A model generated the notes under the pieces. It was given only the letters and a program-made list of their open reading frames with translations, was not told the origin of the DNA and ran no database searches. From a virus, in the IMG/VR virus record IMGVR_UViG_3300044730_001215, positions 1 to 38,844 of that record: a stretch of DNA of 38,844 nt; one strand, written 5' to 3'. Positions 20,620 to 30,210 of the stretch are shown here, one piece after another; position 1 is the first letter of the stretch; each line of letters starts with the position of its first letter. Position numbers and translations under genes: made by a program.

Positions 20620-21510
20620 ATGAGCGCAACTTTATTGGCAGAGGTTCAGAATCAGGTCCAGGCTTTCTGGTCTCCAACTTTCATGGATCAATTGAAAGAA
20701 AACACTTTACTCCCTTCTTTGGTAAATAAAGCTTACCAAGGCGATATCAAAGCTGCTGGCGACCGCGTCAGAGTAAGCCAAGTTAATCGTCCAACCGCAC
20801 AGCGTAAAACCGTCGGATCTGGTCACGAGACTTTTCAAACTCAAACACTTTCAACTAGCTATGTTGATATCATTGCGGATCAGGTTATTACTGCCGCTTA
20901 TGAATTTGATGACTTGGTTGGACTTCAGTCTCAAATCGGCCAGCAGGATTCTAAAATCCGTCAAGGCCTGATGGAAGCTGTTGAAATTGAACTAAACAAA
21001 TACCTCTACACTAAAGTTGCTCCTTCTTCTTCTGCTCCAAACCATAGAACATCTGGCGTTACTGACTTCAACGCATCTGCTTTGAACAACGTTCGTAAGC
21101 TTGCTAGCCAAGCAAAATGGCGTAAAGATGGCGGCTGGTGGTTGCTTGCAGATCCAAGCTACATGACTGATCTTTTGAACGCGCAGACTTTGACTTCTTC
21201 TGATTACACTGGTGGCGAAGCTCCAGTTATCGGCGGTCAAATGGCTCGTCAACGCTTCGGATTCAACATCCTCGAAGACAATTCAATTAGCGCAACTGTT
21301 AAGCCTTCTTTCGTCACTGGCGCAGAAGACATGGCTCTTGCTTTCCACCCAGATTTCTTGCACCTTGTTATGCAATCAATGCCAGAAATCAAAGTATCTG
21401 ATTTGCACTCTAACAAGCAATTCGGCTACGTGATTTCAATCCGCTTGATCGTCGGTTCTGCACTTGGAATCGAAGGCGCTAATAAGCATATCGTCGTTTA
21501 CAACAGCTAA
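20620..21510 (+). CDS. major capsid protein (HK97 fold)
   Basis: The 296-residue product follows the scaffold and precedes a decoration candidate, the usual place for the major capsid protein. It starts MSATLLAEVQNQVQAFW, has the long-helix stretch around residues 95-135 (IGQQDSKIRQGLMEAVEIELN) and a beta-rich C-terminus ending in HIVVYNS. No delta-domain protease site is seen. The pattern of an N-arm, spine helix and alternating beta strands fits the HK97 fold. Codon choice is unusually uniform, as expected for a highly expressed gene. Confidence 0.85.
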   Translation: MSATLLAEVQNQVQAFWSPTFMDQLKENTLLPSLVNKAYQGDIKAAGDRVRVSQVNRPTAQRKTVGSGHETFQTQTLSTSYVDIIADQVITAAYEFDDLVGLQSQIGQQDSKIRQGLMEAVEIELNKYLYTKVAPSSSAPNHRTSGVTDFNASALNNVRKLASQAKWRKDGGWWLLADPSYMTDLLNAQTLTSSDYTGGEAPVIGGQMARQRFGFNILEDNSISATVKPSFVTGAEDMALAFHPDFLHLVMQSMPEIKVSDLHSNKQFGYVISIRLIVGSALGIEGANKHIVVYNS

Positions 21511-21518
21511 GGGATATC

Positions 21519-21728
21519 ATGGAATTTTTAGCGGAAAGTCTAAGCGAGAATGCAAAGATACAGCACTTAACTGCTTCTTCACCTGAAGAGTTGACGCAAC
21601 AGTTAAGGCAGATCAAGTTGCCATTTAGAATCGTAACTATTTACGCTCAAGGTGGCGCGCATATCGCTTGGATTATTCCGACAATGCCGGTTGTTAAAAA
21701 AGTTAAAAACAAAATTAAGGAGAAATAA
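21519..21728 (+). CDS. small protein after the capsid gene (69 aa)
   Basis: ATG at 21,519 lies eight bases after the capsid stop, with AAGGGA upstream. The product is a mixed alpha/beta protein with a basic C-terminus (VVKKVKNKIKEK) and no signal peptide. Its position between capsid and decoration candidate suggests a minor head protein; no family is recognised. Confidence 0.6.
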   Translation: MEFLAESLSENAKIQHLTASSPEELTQQLRQIKLPFRIVTIYAQGGAHIAWIIPTMPVVKKVKNKIKEK

Positions 21729-21730
21729 TT

Positions 21731-22162
21731 ATGGCAGCAGTAGTTAACGCTCAAACAGTCGGCGCTGGTTTCAATAACCAAGTCGAATATGCACGAGTTA
21801 CTTATGATTTTTCAGTAGACGGCGGCGCAACTGGCGCACTTGATCTTATGACTGCAGGCGCTGGCGGCATCGTCATTGTTGACGCTCGCCTAGTTGTTAA
21901 GACTGCTTGTACTTCTGGCGGTTCTGCTACCATTAAATGGGGCCCATCAGCAGACGACGATCGTTTCTGCAACACTACTCAAGGAGCGGTTGCTTCTTTG
22001 ACTGCTGGCGCGGTTATTGTCCCACCAGCACTAGAAGGAACTCCAAACGTTATCGCTTGTCCTTTCTACCTAGCAGCAGCTGCTAAGTTGATCATGACAA
22101 TCGGTACAGCTGCTCTAACAGCTGGTAAAGTCGAATTCGTAATCGGTTACGTAAAAGCGTAA
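21731..22162 (+). CDS. candidate capsid decoration protein (143 aa)
   Basis: This small protein has low charge and is rich in Ala, Gly, Thr and Val, with alternating beta strands (GGIVIVDARLVVKT, AVIVPPALE, KLIMTIGTAAL). A compact beta sandwich directly after the major capsid gene and before the terminator fits a capsid decoration or cement protein. It is assigned by position and composition only; a tail protein is unlikely here. GGAGA precedes the ATG. It is the last gene before a strong terminator. Confidence 0.5.
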   Translation: MAAVVNAQTVGAGFNNQVEYARVTYDFSVDGGATGALDLMTAGAGGIVIVDARLVVKTACTSGGSATIKWGPSADDDRFCNTTQGAVASLTAGAVIVPPALEGTPNVIACPFYLAAAAKLIMTIGTAALTAGKVEFVIGYVKA

Positions 22163-22170
22163 TTGATAAA

Positions 22171-22216
22171 TGCTGGCCTAGTTATTTAGCGGTAGGTAAC
22201 TAGGTCAGTATTTTTT
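22171..22216 (+). terminator. rho-independent terminator after the capsid genes
   Basis: A 14-bp RNA stem pairs 22,171-22,184 with 22,197-22,210, including two G-U pairs, with a 12-base loop; TTTTTT (22,211-22,216) follows. This is the strongest intrinsic terminator in the window. It separates the capsid group from the fibre group. Confidence 0.93.
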
Positions 22217-22228
22217 ACCAGGTGGTTT

Positions 22229-22633
22229 ATGGCTTTAGATGAAAACATAAATACGCTTGAAAAAGCTAAGTTTTTAGAGACTTCCGCAAATGAAACGGCT
22301 GTTAGGGTAGCAATAGCCGCTGGAGAAGGCGGGGTCACTGGTGAATTCACTCCTAGCGGTTTAAAAATAGCCGGTAGAGTTAGCATAGTAAACGTCAACG
22401 ATACAACTTGGACAGCACTACCAGCAACAGCACTCGCAGACCGTAATGCAATCAGCATAATAAACAGATCAGGCCAACAAGTTAAAATAAATTATTCCGC
22501 TTCAGTTTCAGGCTACGTAGGTGTTCCGATCGATAACGGTTCAGAACGTTTTTACGATATATCAGATTCAATAGTCGTGTATTGTAAGTCACAGACAGGA
22601 AGCGCAGAACTAATAGTTGAAGAATTGGCATAA
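22229..22633 (+). CDS. beta-rich virion protein (134 aa)
   Basis: First gene after the terminator; AGGTGG precedes the ATG. The sequence has an N-terminal helix and then beta-rich sequence (GVTGEFTPSGLKIAGRVSIV, GQQVKINYSASVSGYVGV), ending in VELIVEELA-like strands. It looks like a small structural, probably head-associated, protein. Not recognised beyond that. Confidence 0.55.
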   Translation: MALDENINTLEKAKFLETSANETAVRVAIAAGEGGVTGEFTPSGLKIAGRVSIVNVNDTTWTALPATALADRNAISIINRSGQQVKINYSASVSGYVGVPIDNGSERFYDISDSIVVYCKSQTGSAELIVEELA

Positions 22634-22638
22634 CCCTA

Positions 22639-22974
22639 ATGGCTATTGTAAACGCTATATTTTCCAGTAGGTGGGCGAGATCGGAGTATATCGTTGCGCC
22701 GTCTCAAACGTTAGATATAGACAGCAATTTATTATCAGAATTCAAAGGTACAAAATATTATATTCAGTCTTATAGTGATGCTAATAACGTTTATAAAACT
22801 CTCGAGATGATTGTAACTAAGGAAAGTTCAGGAGTCTCAGATTCTGTGTTTGGGCGGATAGGTGATAACATAGACTTGGATTTTGTTTTTGATGTTATCG
22901 GGCTGAATGCTGTGCTTTCAGCAACAAACAACGAGAGTTTTCCAGTTTCTATTATCCTCACTAAGCTAAATTAA
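22639..22974 (+). CDS. beta-rich virion protein (111 aa)
   Basis: It begins six bases after the preceding stop. The product is beta-rich (FSSRWARSEYIVAPSQTLDI, VYKTLEMIVTKESSG) with no helices of note and a C-terminal IILTKLN strand. The position in a run of fibre-type genes suggests a minor virion component. Confidence 0.5.
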   Translation: MAIVNAIFSSRWARSEYIVAPSQTLDIDSNLLSEFKGTKYYIQSYSDANNVYKTLEMIVTKESSGVSDSVFGRIGDNIDLDFVFDVIGLNAVLSATNNESFPVSIILTKLN

Positions 22975-22988
22975 AAAGGGAGTTTTAA

Positions 22989-24305
22989 ATGGCTAGAGTT
23001 CTACATGGAATCGAAAAAGGCATCAGGCTAAACGCAACTAACTCGGATACAGTCGCGGTAGAAATTCTTTTTGGTACATCCGCACCAGGTGGAGATTCTG
23101 GCGAGCAAGACGCGGCACCAGTCGGATCTATTTTCATGCTCACAACTGGCGGTCTTTATAAGAAGACTGCTGACAACGATGCTCTAGCTGACTGGGAAGA
23201 AGTCGGCAACGTATCCCTTGACGAGCTTAGCTGGCGCAGTGAGAAGGTTGTCGCGGGTACAAACGACACTTTGACAGCTGGTTCGGGAATCGATCCAACT
23301 TCATGGTCTGACAACGAATCAGGCGTTGACGCTACTAACTGGGTAGTCGGAAACCACGTTTTAGGCGACCTAAACGGCGCACCAGCTCTCTTTAGAATCT
23401 CTGCAATTGCTTCTGCTACATCTATCACGCTCGTTACTGCAAGCGTAGCCATTGCGGATAACGATACGTTTATGGTTCAAGCTTATTTGCCTGACTCCCC
23501 AGGAGCTCAAGAGCAGCAAGCTATTGTTCATATCCCTGTTGCTGGATCTCCAGCGGTTAAAGTATCTGATGTAAACTGGAACTTTGCTGACGGTATCGGC
23601 ATGGCATCAGGATATACTCAGACGAATGGAAACGTTTCTTCTTCTGATACAGTTAACTCTGCAATCGAAAAACTAGACGGTAACCAGATTGATTTAATCT
23701 CTCTTTCTGGTGTTGCTCAGGGTGCAGTTAACTTAGGTACATTCACTGGCGCAACAATCCCAGATAACCAGACAGTCAAGCAAGCCCTCCAGGCTCTTGA
23801 AACCGCACAGGAAGAAATCGATCAAAACGTTAACGATCTGATTTCTCTATCTGGTGTTGCTGAAAACTCTACGGATTTAGGTACTTTCACTGGTTCAGTT
23901 ATTCCAGATAACTCTGACATCAAGGAAGCTCTCCAATCTTTGGAAACAGCAGTTGAGTCAGGAATCACCTACAGCCAAAATGGTGTAACTGGTACAACTG
24001 TAATTGATTCAGCTTTAGTCGACAGTGTTTGCGCGGTTAAGTGGTACGTCTACGCTCGTGAAGCTGCAAACCCTGCTCGCGTAAAAGCTTTTGAAGTATG
24101 GGCAACGCACAACGGTACAGTTTCTGCTGATGCTACCCAAGTTGATGACACTACATACGCGAAACTAAAAATTGGTTCGAACTTTGACCTTACTCTAGCA
24201 GTAAGTTTAAACGGTACTGGTGCAGCGCAAACTATCCGTTTGACAGCAGCGTCATCTACAGCTGGCGTTGATGTAAGAGCAACAAGAGAAGCAGTGAGTT
24301 TCTAA
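22989..24305 (+). CDS. fibre-like virion protein with tandem 48-residue repeat (head-module)
   Basis: The 438-residue product starts with a head-fibre-like segment (VGSIFMLTTGGLYKKTADNDA) and has two tandem repeats of a DLISLSGVAxxxxxLGTFTG unit at about residues 235 and 283, followed by IPDNxxxKxALQxLETA. At the DNA level the repeats are about 144 bp apart (23,691 and 23,835). The C-terminus is beta-rich. It sits between capsid and neck genes, so it is probably a head fibre or whisker. AAAGGGAG precedes the ATG. Confidence 0.6.
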   Translation: MARVLHGIEKGIRLNATNSDTVAVEILFGTSAPGGDSGEQDAAPVGSIFMLTTGGLYKKTADNDALADWEEVGNVSLDELSWRSEKVVAGTNDTLTAGSGIDPTSWSDNESGVDATNWVVGNHVLGDLNGAPALFRISAIASATSITLVTASVAIADNDTFMVQAYLPDSPGAQEQQAIVHIPVAGSPAVKVSDVNWNFADGIGMASGYTQTNGNVSSSDTVNSAIEKLDGNQIDLISLSGVAQGAVNLGTFTGATIPDNQTVKQALQALETAQEEIDQNVNDLISLSGVAENSTDLGTFTGSVIPDNSDIKEALQSLETAVESGITYSQNGVTGTTVIDSALVDSVCAVKWYVYAREAANPARVKAFEVWATHNGTVSADATQVDDTTYAKLKIGSNFDLTLAVSLNGTGAAQTIRLTAASSTAGVDVRATREAVSF

Positions 24306-24306
24306 T

Positions 24307-24636
24307 TTGACCTATAATAGAGACAGAGCATTTGAGAACGAAGACGGTATTATTTTAAATGATACCGTGCACGTAGTCGGGGGTGCAGGAGCACCCTCGG
24401 CGTCTTTTCCTACGCCTTCAGCATTTAGCTTCTACATTCAAGACAATGGTTCTATCTGGTTTTGGACTACAGGACCGTGGACAAGAATATCTGGTAACAA
24501 AAACTTTTCTATTCACAGACTCTCGGATGAACTTACGATCGAGTCTGGTCAACATATGCTAACATGTCAGATAGAAATTACACTGACAGGCGCATTAGAA
24601 CTTGAACTTGATTCATCATTGGTGGTCTTACTATGA
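24307..24636 (+). CDS. small virion protein (109 aa)
   Basis: The frame opens with TTG right after the upstream stop (TAATTTG); translation may be coupled, as no good ribosome-binding site is seen. The product is beta-rich and hydrophobic, with a pattern (FSFYIQDNGSIWFWTTGPWTR) common in fibre-associated proteins. The stop overlaps the next gene's start by 4 bp. Confidence 0.5.
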   Translation: MTYNRDRAFENEDGIILNDTVHVVGGAGAPSASFPTPSAFSFYIQDNGSIWFWTTGPWTRISGNKNFSIHRLSDELTIESGQHMLTCQIEITLTGALELELDSSLVVLL

Positions 24637-27005
24637 GTTTACTCCCAGGCGGTATTACACTTCCAGAACTAGCAAGTACCCCGGCTAATCCGCCGTCATC
24701 AGGTAAGTTTTTTTTATACATAAGAGCAGGTGCAATTAGGTATTACGATTCGACTTCTACCGAATTCACCTTATCTACCGGAATAACTCAGGAAGAAGTA
24801 GAAGACATTGTAGGCGGGCTTATCACAGCTGGATCTGGGATAACAGTAACCTATAATGATGCAGGCGATGTTCTGACAATTGCGTTAGACAGTGCCACAC
24901 AGACAGCATTAACTAACTCGGCCAACCATATTGCCAGTACATCTAACCCGCACAGCGTGACTAAAACGCAAGTCGGCTTAGGTAACGTTGACAATACATC
25001 AGATACAAATAAACCAGTAAGTACTGCAACCCAGACTGCTTTAAACGGTAAGCAAGATTTAGATGCTGATTTAACGGCAATTGCTGGACTTGCTGCCACT
25101 GGGCTTGTTACTAGAACTGGTTCGGGAACAGCTACAACTAGAAGCGTTGCGGCAGGTACTGGAATTTCTGTTTCTAACGGCGACGGGGTATCAGGTAACC
25201 CAACAATCACAAACTCTGATACTGGAACATCAGCCGTTTCAACTCACGTTGGTTTGGCTGATCCACATACTCAGTACTTATTAGAATCAGATGCATCTAC
25301 TACATACCAGCCGCTAGATTCTGACCTAACGGCAGTGGCCGGATTAGCTACACAAGGTATTATAACAAGAACAGGAACAGGCACCGCTACAACCAGAACA
25401 GTTACTGCTGGAACAGGGGTTACTGTTACAAATGGAGACGGCGTATCTGGTAACCCGACAATTGCTATTACAAATGTTGGTACAGCTGGATCTTACGGAT
25501 CTGCTACATCTATCCCGGTTATAACAACCAACGCGCAGGGTCAGGTCTCTTCTGTAACGCCTACAGCAGTAGCGATACCTTCTTCTCAAGTTACCGATTT
25601 TAGCGAAGCTGTAGACGATAGAGTTGCTGCATTAGTCGTTGCTGGTACAGGAATAACAGCTACATACAATGACCCTTCTAACACGCTTACCATTGCTACA
25701 ACGATCACACAGTATACTGATGAATTAGCGCAAGATGCTATCGGTGCGATTCTAACTGATACAGCTTCGGTGGATTTTACTTATAACGATGCAGGTAACC
25801 AGATAACAGCAGCGGTATTGCCCGCTGGTGTTAACCATGACGCTCTTCAGAACTTTGTTGCAAATGAGCATATTGACCATAGCACTGTGTCAATTAGCGC
25901 TGGCACTGGCTTAACAGGCGGCGGCGATATTACTGCTAACAGAACTATATCCATGCCGAATACAGGTACGGCAGGGACTTATAGAAGCGTCACTACAGAT
26001 GCTCAAGGACGAGTTACAGCAGGAACAAATCCTACTACTCTTGCCGGTTACGGTATTACTGACGCTCAGGCTCTTGACGCAGATCTTACAGCATTGGCTG
26101 GCCTGTCTACATCAGGTGTTGTTGTTAGAACTGGCGCAGGAACAGCAACGACTAGAACTATTACAGCTGGCGCGGGTATATCTATAGCTAACGGTGACGG
26201 CGTATCTGGCAACCCAACTATTACCGCTACAGCTTCTGCACCTGCTTGGGGTGGAATTACAGGGACATTATCGGCACAAACAGACTTACAAAGTGCTCTT
26301 AATGCAAAAGCCAATTTAACAGGAGGCAATGCATTTAGTGGGACCCAAACCATGGCAGACCCGCTTATTATTGGCGCTCTGTCTGGCAATGCCGCGTCTA
26401 TTTTAGAATTAGATTCTACAACTAGGGGTTTTTTACCGCCTAGAATGACAACTACCCAGATGAACGCAATATCTACCCCGCCTGCTGGGTTAGTTATTTA
26501 TAACACTACTTTAAATTGCCTGTGTACATTTGACGGAACAAATTGGATCTTCGAAGTATGCCGTTTTGTATCTGCTAACCAGACTTCCACTTCAAATACT
26601 TATGCTGATGTTACAAACCTTGTTACCTCATCACTTCCTATCGGGAACTATAGGATTGAATTTATAGGAGTAGCTCAAAGTACAGCAGCTGGAACGGGTG
26701 TAGGTTTTAGGCTTGCTCCTGCCACTACTGGTGGGGCTACTTTAGGACAAGTAGTCATTAACTGGAATTTTTCACAAGCCACAGCCGGTACTGATAAAAA
26801 CTTTGAATATTCTCAACTAACCGTGACAGATAACGTAACCTCGGCAAGTGTTGTGACAGCCAATACAAACTTTCCAGCAATAGGATTTGGAGCTTTCAGC
26901 ATAACAACAGCAGGTGCGGTTGCTGTGCAACTTAGATCAGAAACAAACGGTACAGGTATTTCTGTTAGAACTGGAAGTATCTTAAAAGTTCAGAGAGTTG
27001 CATGA
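24633..27005 (+). CDS. large fibre protein with repeated collagen-like/beta modules (head-module)
   Basis: The 790-residue product is the longest fibre in the window. Three copies of a DLTAxAGLxTxGxVxRTG ... NGDGVSGNPTI module occur at about residues 144-190, 229-275 and 482-530. Two segments typical of fibre ends follow: TTRGFLPPRMTTTQMNAI and LNCLCTFDGTNWIFE (about 600-650). The last 130 residues are a beta domain. It follows the small virion protein by overlap and precedes neck genes, so it is probably a head fibre, though a tail fibre placed out of order is possible. Confidence 0.7.
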   Translation: MSLLPGGITLPELASTPANPPSSGKFFLYIRAGAIRYYDSTSTEFTLSTGITQEEVEDIVGGLITAGSGITVTYNDAGDVLTIALDSATQTALTNSANHIASTSNPHSVTKTQVGLGNVDNTSDTNKPVSTATQTALNGKQDLDADLTAIAGLAATGLVTRTGSGTATTRSVAAGTGISVSNGDGVSGNPTITNSDTGTSAVSTHVGLADPHTQYLLESDASTTYQPLDSDLTAVAGLATQGIITRTGTGTATTRTVTAGTGVTVTNGDGVSGNPTIAITNVGTAGSYGSATSIPVITTNAQGQVSSVTPTAVAIPSSQVTDFSEAVDDRVAALVVAGTGITATYNDPSNTLTIATTITQYTDELAQDAIGAILTDTASVDFTYNDAGNQITAAVLPAGVNHDALQNFVANEHIDHSTVSISAGTGLTGGGDITANRTISMPNTGTAGTYRSVTTDAQGRVTAGTNPTTLAGYGITDAQALDADLTALAGLSTSGVVVRTGAGTATTRTITAGAGISIANGDGVSGNPTITATASAPAWGGITGTLSAQTDLQSALNAKANLTGGNAFSGTQTMADPLIIGALSGNAASILELDSTTRGFLPPRMTTTQMNAISTPPAGLVIYNTTLNCLCTFDGTNWIFEVCRFVSANQTSTSNTYADVTNLVTSSLPIGNYRIEFIGVAQSTAAGTGVGFRLAPATTGGATLGQVVINWNFSQATAGTDKNFEYSQLTVTDNVTSASVVTANTNFPAIGFGAFSITTAGAVAVQLRSETNGTGISVRTGSILKVQRVA

Positions 27006-27370
27006 GAATTATTAATGTAAACGGCATCATATGCACAAGCGAGTCTGAATTAGATGCTGCTATCGTTGATTTGTCAGAAGAGCAAAAGAATTTTATTCGA
27101 AATGACTTTTATGGAATATCCAATGCTATCCCAAGTCAGGCAACACCGAGGCAAATAAGATTAGCTTTAACAATTAGCGGTATCAGTATCGAGACAATAG
27201 ACGCCGCAATAGAAGCAATGCCGGAACCTGATAGGTCTTTAGCCAGAATAGAATGGGAATATGCCACTTATTTCGCGAGAGACAATCAGCTTATGAATTC
27301 AATGGCTCAGGGCTTAGGTATGACAGAAGAGCAGATAGACGGGCTTTTTTCTTTAGCAAGTACACTTTAA
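27002..27370 (+). CDS. small helical protein after the large fibre (122 aa)
   Basis: ATGA overlaps the fibre stop, so the two are coupled. The product is mostly helical, with acidic helices (SEEQKNFIRNDFYGIS, DAAIEAMPEPDRSLARIEWEYA) and no signal or membrane segment. The size and position directly after a fibre gene recall fibre chaperones, but this is inference. Confidence 0.55.
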   Translation: MRIINVNGIICTSESELDAAIVDLSEEQKNFIRNDFYGISNAIPSQATPRQIRLALTISGISIETIDAAIEAMPEPDRSLARIEWEYATYFARDNQLMNSMAQGLGMTEEQIDGLFSLASTL

Positions 27371-27379
27371 GGATTAAAA

Positions 27380-28213
27380 ATGAACAGAAAGCAGCGAATA
27401 ATCTGGGACGATAACGGTACTTTAAAAGATATATCGCGTTCTCTTAACGATTTTCGCGGATCTGTTAACGTAGTTCTAGATTTTAAATCAGCAACCGACT
27501 CAATCTATATCGGTACTGAGTTACCTTTTAACTGCCGATATATCAAAGTCGGGACTGTTAACGACGTTGCTACTGTGCCAAGTATCTCAGTTTGGGACGG
27601 CTCTACCTGGAACCCTGCTAAAGATCTAATCGATGAAACTAACGGACTATTTCAAAGCGGATCGGTATCTTTTGCTTTAGACAGAGATGATAAGGCTTGG
27701 GGACCGGAACAAGATTCAAATGATATCCCAGATCTTGCTGGCCTTTTTATCTATGATCTCTTTTGGTCTAAGTGGAATTGGTCTGTTGACTGGAAAGATA
27801 CGACTTCTTTGGCCTATGTTGGGAACCTTTATAGTACTGATAATGATCTAGCTACTTTCTACCCAGATCTAATGAATATCGACCTAAAAGATGCTTTCGA
27901 AACCGGTAAAACAGACTGGATTGAACAAGGATTTTCAGCTGCCGAGGTTATCGAAAGAGAGCTTAGGAAAAACTCAATCATCATGAGGCGCGAGCAGCTT
28001 TTTGATTGGTCACTTCTCCTAGAAGCAAGCGTACATAAAACTGCGGAAATCATTTACGGCGGGCTCGGATCTGCTTACAATGAAGCTAAGAAAATCGCGG
28101 CAGAACGATATACAGCAGCAGTAAACCTGAAGTACTTTGAAACTGACAGGGACGGGAACGGAATCCAGTCTCCTATAGAGCAAAGGCACTCACAAACATT
28201 TTTTACCAGGTAA
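27380..28213 (+). CDS. neck / head-tail connector protein (277 aa)
   Basis: The product begins with a beta-rich domain (about 1-90, with SIYIGTELPFNCRYIKV). A long helical part follows (FDWSLLLEASVHKTAEIIYGG and EAKKIAAERYTAAV), then a short C-terminal tail with DRDGNGIQSPIEQRHSQ, similar to the DxxKDGxxxxxERR tails seen in phage neck proteins. It follows the fibre genes and precedes the tail terminator candidate, which fits an adaptor between portal and tail. Confidence 0.6.
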   Translation: MNRKQRIIWDDNGTLKDISRSLNDFRGSVNVVLDFKSATDSIYIGTELPFNCRYIKVGTVNDVATVPSISVWDGSTWNPAKDLIDETNGLFQSGSVSFALDRDDKAWGPEQDSNDIPDLAGLFIYDLFWSKWNWSVDWKDTTSLAYVGNLYSTDNDLATFYPDLMNIDLKDAFETGKTDWIEQGFSAAEVIERELRKNSIIMRREQLFDWSLLLEASVHKTAEIIYGGLGSAYNEAKKIAAERYTAAVNLKYFETDRDGNGIQSPIEQRHSQTFFTR

Positions 28214-28216
28214 TAG

Positions 28217-28672
28217 ATGACAAAGATCACAGAAATAAGGGAAGAAATTGAGACAATTATCAAGGCTGCATTGCCCGGATATCGTCAAATACCTAACCCA
28301 TATGAGATCGAAAAGACTTCTAACGTTATCCTCAAAAAGGGCTTTGGAATTGCTTTCGGTCCTGGAACAAATTCAGAGCGACTCCTTAGCTGCCAGCTGT
28401 CGGTTGACCGCGAGATGGCAGTGATTTTAACGAGACAGGTGTCATCTACAGAGCACGATACAGATAGAAGAGAAGCAATAGAAAAAGAGCTTTTTGAAGA
28501 GCATTTTTTAATTGTTAGAGCAATCGAGCGAGATCCTAGTCTTAACAATAAAGCCGCTAGGGCTAGGTATACATCTGACAACGGTTTAGAGTTTCTGTCG
28601 TTGGAAAATTCTAGATACTTTGTTTTGCAGTCTAACTTCGCTTTCGAGTATTTCGAAGACTTAAACACTTAG
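28217..28672 (+). CDS. tail terminator / tail-completion protein candidate (151 aa)
   Basis: The length and position, just before the tail tube gene, fit the tail terminator class. The N-terminus is helical (KITEIREEIETIIKAALPG), followed by alternating beta strands (NVILKKGFGIAFGPG, LSCQLSVDREMAVILTRQV) and a final helix, as in lambda gpU-like folds. Sequence similarity alone is not decisive. Confidence 0.6.
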   Translation: MTKITEIREEIETIIKAALPGYRQIPNPYEIEKTSNVILKKGFGIAFGPGTNSERLLSCQLSVDREMAVILTRQVSSTEHDTDRREAIEKELFEEHFLIVRAIERDPSLNNKAARARYTSDNGLEFLSLENSRYFVLQSNFAFEYFEDLNT

Positions 28673-28682
28673 GAGAATTTAA

Positions 28683-30206
28683 ATGGCTACTATTTCCAGC
28701 AGAAATTCAGTATTAGGCGTAGTTACTGAAGTAACTCAAAACCTTTTAAGACTACCGCAGTCGGCAACTGATTACGTGCCGCTACAGGAAGATTTTTCTA
28801 TCGAGCCAAACTACGACCAAATCGAAAACCTTGAGATCAAGGCTTCGATCGGTAGGGCAGCTTCTATCCAGGGCGGTGAGAACCCTACAGCTTCGCTTTC
28901 TTTCTACTTGAAAGGCAGCGGCACAGAGGGATCAGCACCACAGTGGGGAGATATCGCTAAGTCTTTCTTCGGTACTCAGACCATTGAAGGAACTCAGAGG
29001 GTAACGGCTGGTTCTTCTACTGTTTCTCAAATCAATGTTACTGGTGCAGCAGCAGCAGGACTTGCTCAAGGTTACGGCGTACTGATCAAAGACCCTGTAA
29101 ACGGTTACCGTGTTCGCGTAGTTCACGAAGTAGCTACAAACCATTTTCATCCTTCATTTAACCTACCTCCAGGTAATGCACCAGGAACAAGCGTAGGACT
29201 TGGTAAGCCTGTCTATTGGACGCCAGCAAACGCAGGGCATCCGAGCCTATCTCTCTGGTGGTACGGCGGAAACGGCGGAGCAACACAAGCTGTCTCAGGC
29301 GCTTTGATCAACGACTTCAGCTATACCATGACTGCGAATGATTCAGTTAACGCATCTGCTGGATTTGACGCACTTGGTTACTTCTTCGATCCGATCTTTA
29401 TCGCATCAACTGATACATTCATCGACTTCGAAGACGACGACGGTGTAGCAGAAGCAGCGATCGCGTCTCGCTGGTACAAAGACCCGCACGAATTGGCGGA
29501 AGCTGTAACAACTGCGATGAACGCATCTGGTACAACTGAAACTCACCTGTGCGAATACGTTGACTCAACTGGTAGATACAAATTTACTTCTACAGGAACC
29601 CTTCTTTCACTTCTGTGGAACACAGGAACGAACGCTGCTAACTCTGTTGGCGATAAACTAGGGTTCTCGGTAGCTGCTGATGATACTGGCGTAGCTGCTG
29701 CAACTGGTTACACAGCAGACAACGCTCAGTCTTACGCTGCTCCACACACTCCTAGCTTTGATCCAACTGCTCCGATCATCGCTAAGAATCAAGAGGTTAT
29801 GATTGGAAACGCTACTGACTACGCTTGCTTCAACCCTTCTGAGGTTTCTGTATCTCTGTCAGGCGGTGTCAGAAAAATCGAAGACATCTGCTCCGAGTCT
29901 GGAAGAAGTGCCGCTATCATCAATAGCCGAGAAGCTGAAATCACTGTGACTGCTCTTCTTAATCAGTACGATGCAATACAGCTTGCTCGCTTTCGTAAGG
30001 GCGACTCTATCAGGTTCCAAACTTCTATGGGTGCTAAGTCTGGCGGTAACTGGGTCCCTGGAACTGTAGTTTATAGCTACGCTCCACAGTCCAAGATCAC
30101 TGCAATCAGTATCACCAACGACGATGGTCTAGTATCACTTCAGTTGACACTACAGCCATTCGTTTCTGACACTGGTACACCTGAGTTTTATATCGGACAA
30201 CTTTAA
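28683..30206 (+). CDS. major tail tube protein with inserted module
   Basis: The 507-residue product starts with MATISSRNSVLGVVTEVTQN and carries the tail-tube core on both sides of an extra domain (about residues 243-350: TFIDFEDDDGVAEAAIASRW, then DPHELAEAVTTAMNAS and KFTSTGTLLSLLWNTGT). Without the insert it has the usual length for a siphovirus tube protein. The insert is similar to a segment of the protein at 33,902 (about residues 52-148). Hundreds of copies stack to form the tube. It precedes the tail-assembly chaperone. Confidence 0.8.
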   Translation: MATISSRNSVLGVVTEVTQNLLRLPQSATDYVPLQEDFSIEPNYDQIENLEIKASIGRAASIQGGENPTASLSFYLKGSGTEGSAPQWGDIAKSFFGTQTIEGTQRVTAGSSTVSQINVTGAAAAGLAQGYGVLIKDPVNGYRVRVVHEVATNHFHPSFNLPPGNAPGTSVGLGKPVYWTPANAGHPSLSLWWYGGNGGATQAVSGALINDFSYTMTANDSVNASAGFDALGYFFDPIFIASTDTFIDFEDDDGVAEAAIASRWYKDPHELAEAVTTAMNASGTTETHLCEYVDSTGRYKFTSTGTLLSLLWNTGTNAANSVGDKLGFSVAADDTGVAAATGYTADNAQSYAAPHTPSFDPTAPIIAKNQEVMIGNATDYACFNPSEVSVSLSGGVRKIEDICSESGRSAAIINSREAEITVTALLNQYDAIQLARFRKGDSIRFQTSMGAKSGGNWVPGTVVYSYAPQSKITAISITNDDGLVSLQLTLQPFVSDTGTPEFYIGQL

Positions 30207-30210
30207 TCCA

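Noticed and set aside
24851-26389. Minus-strand reading frames opposite the large fibre gene (24,851-25,210, 26,066-26,389)
   Set aside because: They repeat the pattern of the sense-strand modules, have no ribosome-binding sites and are explained by the codon bias of the fibre.
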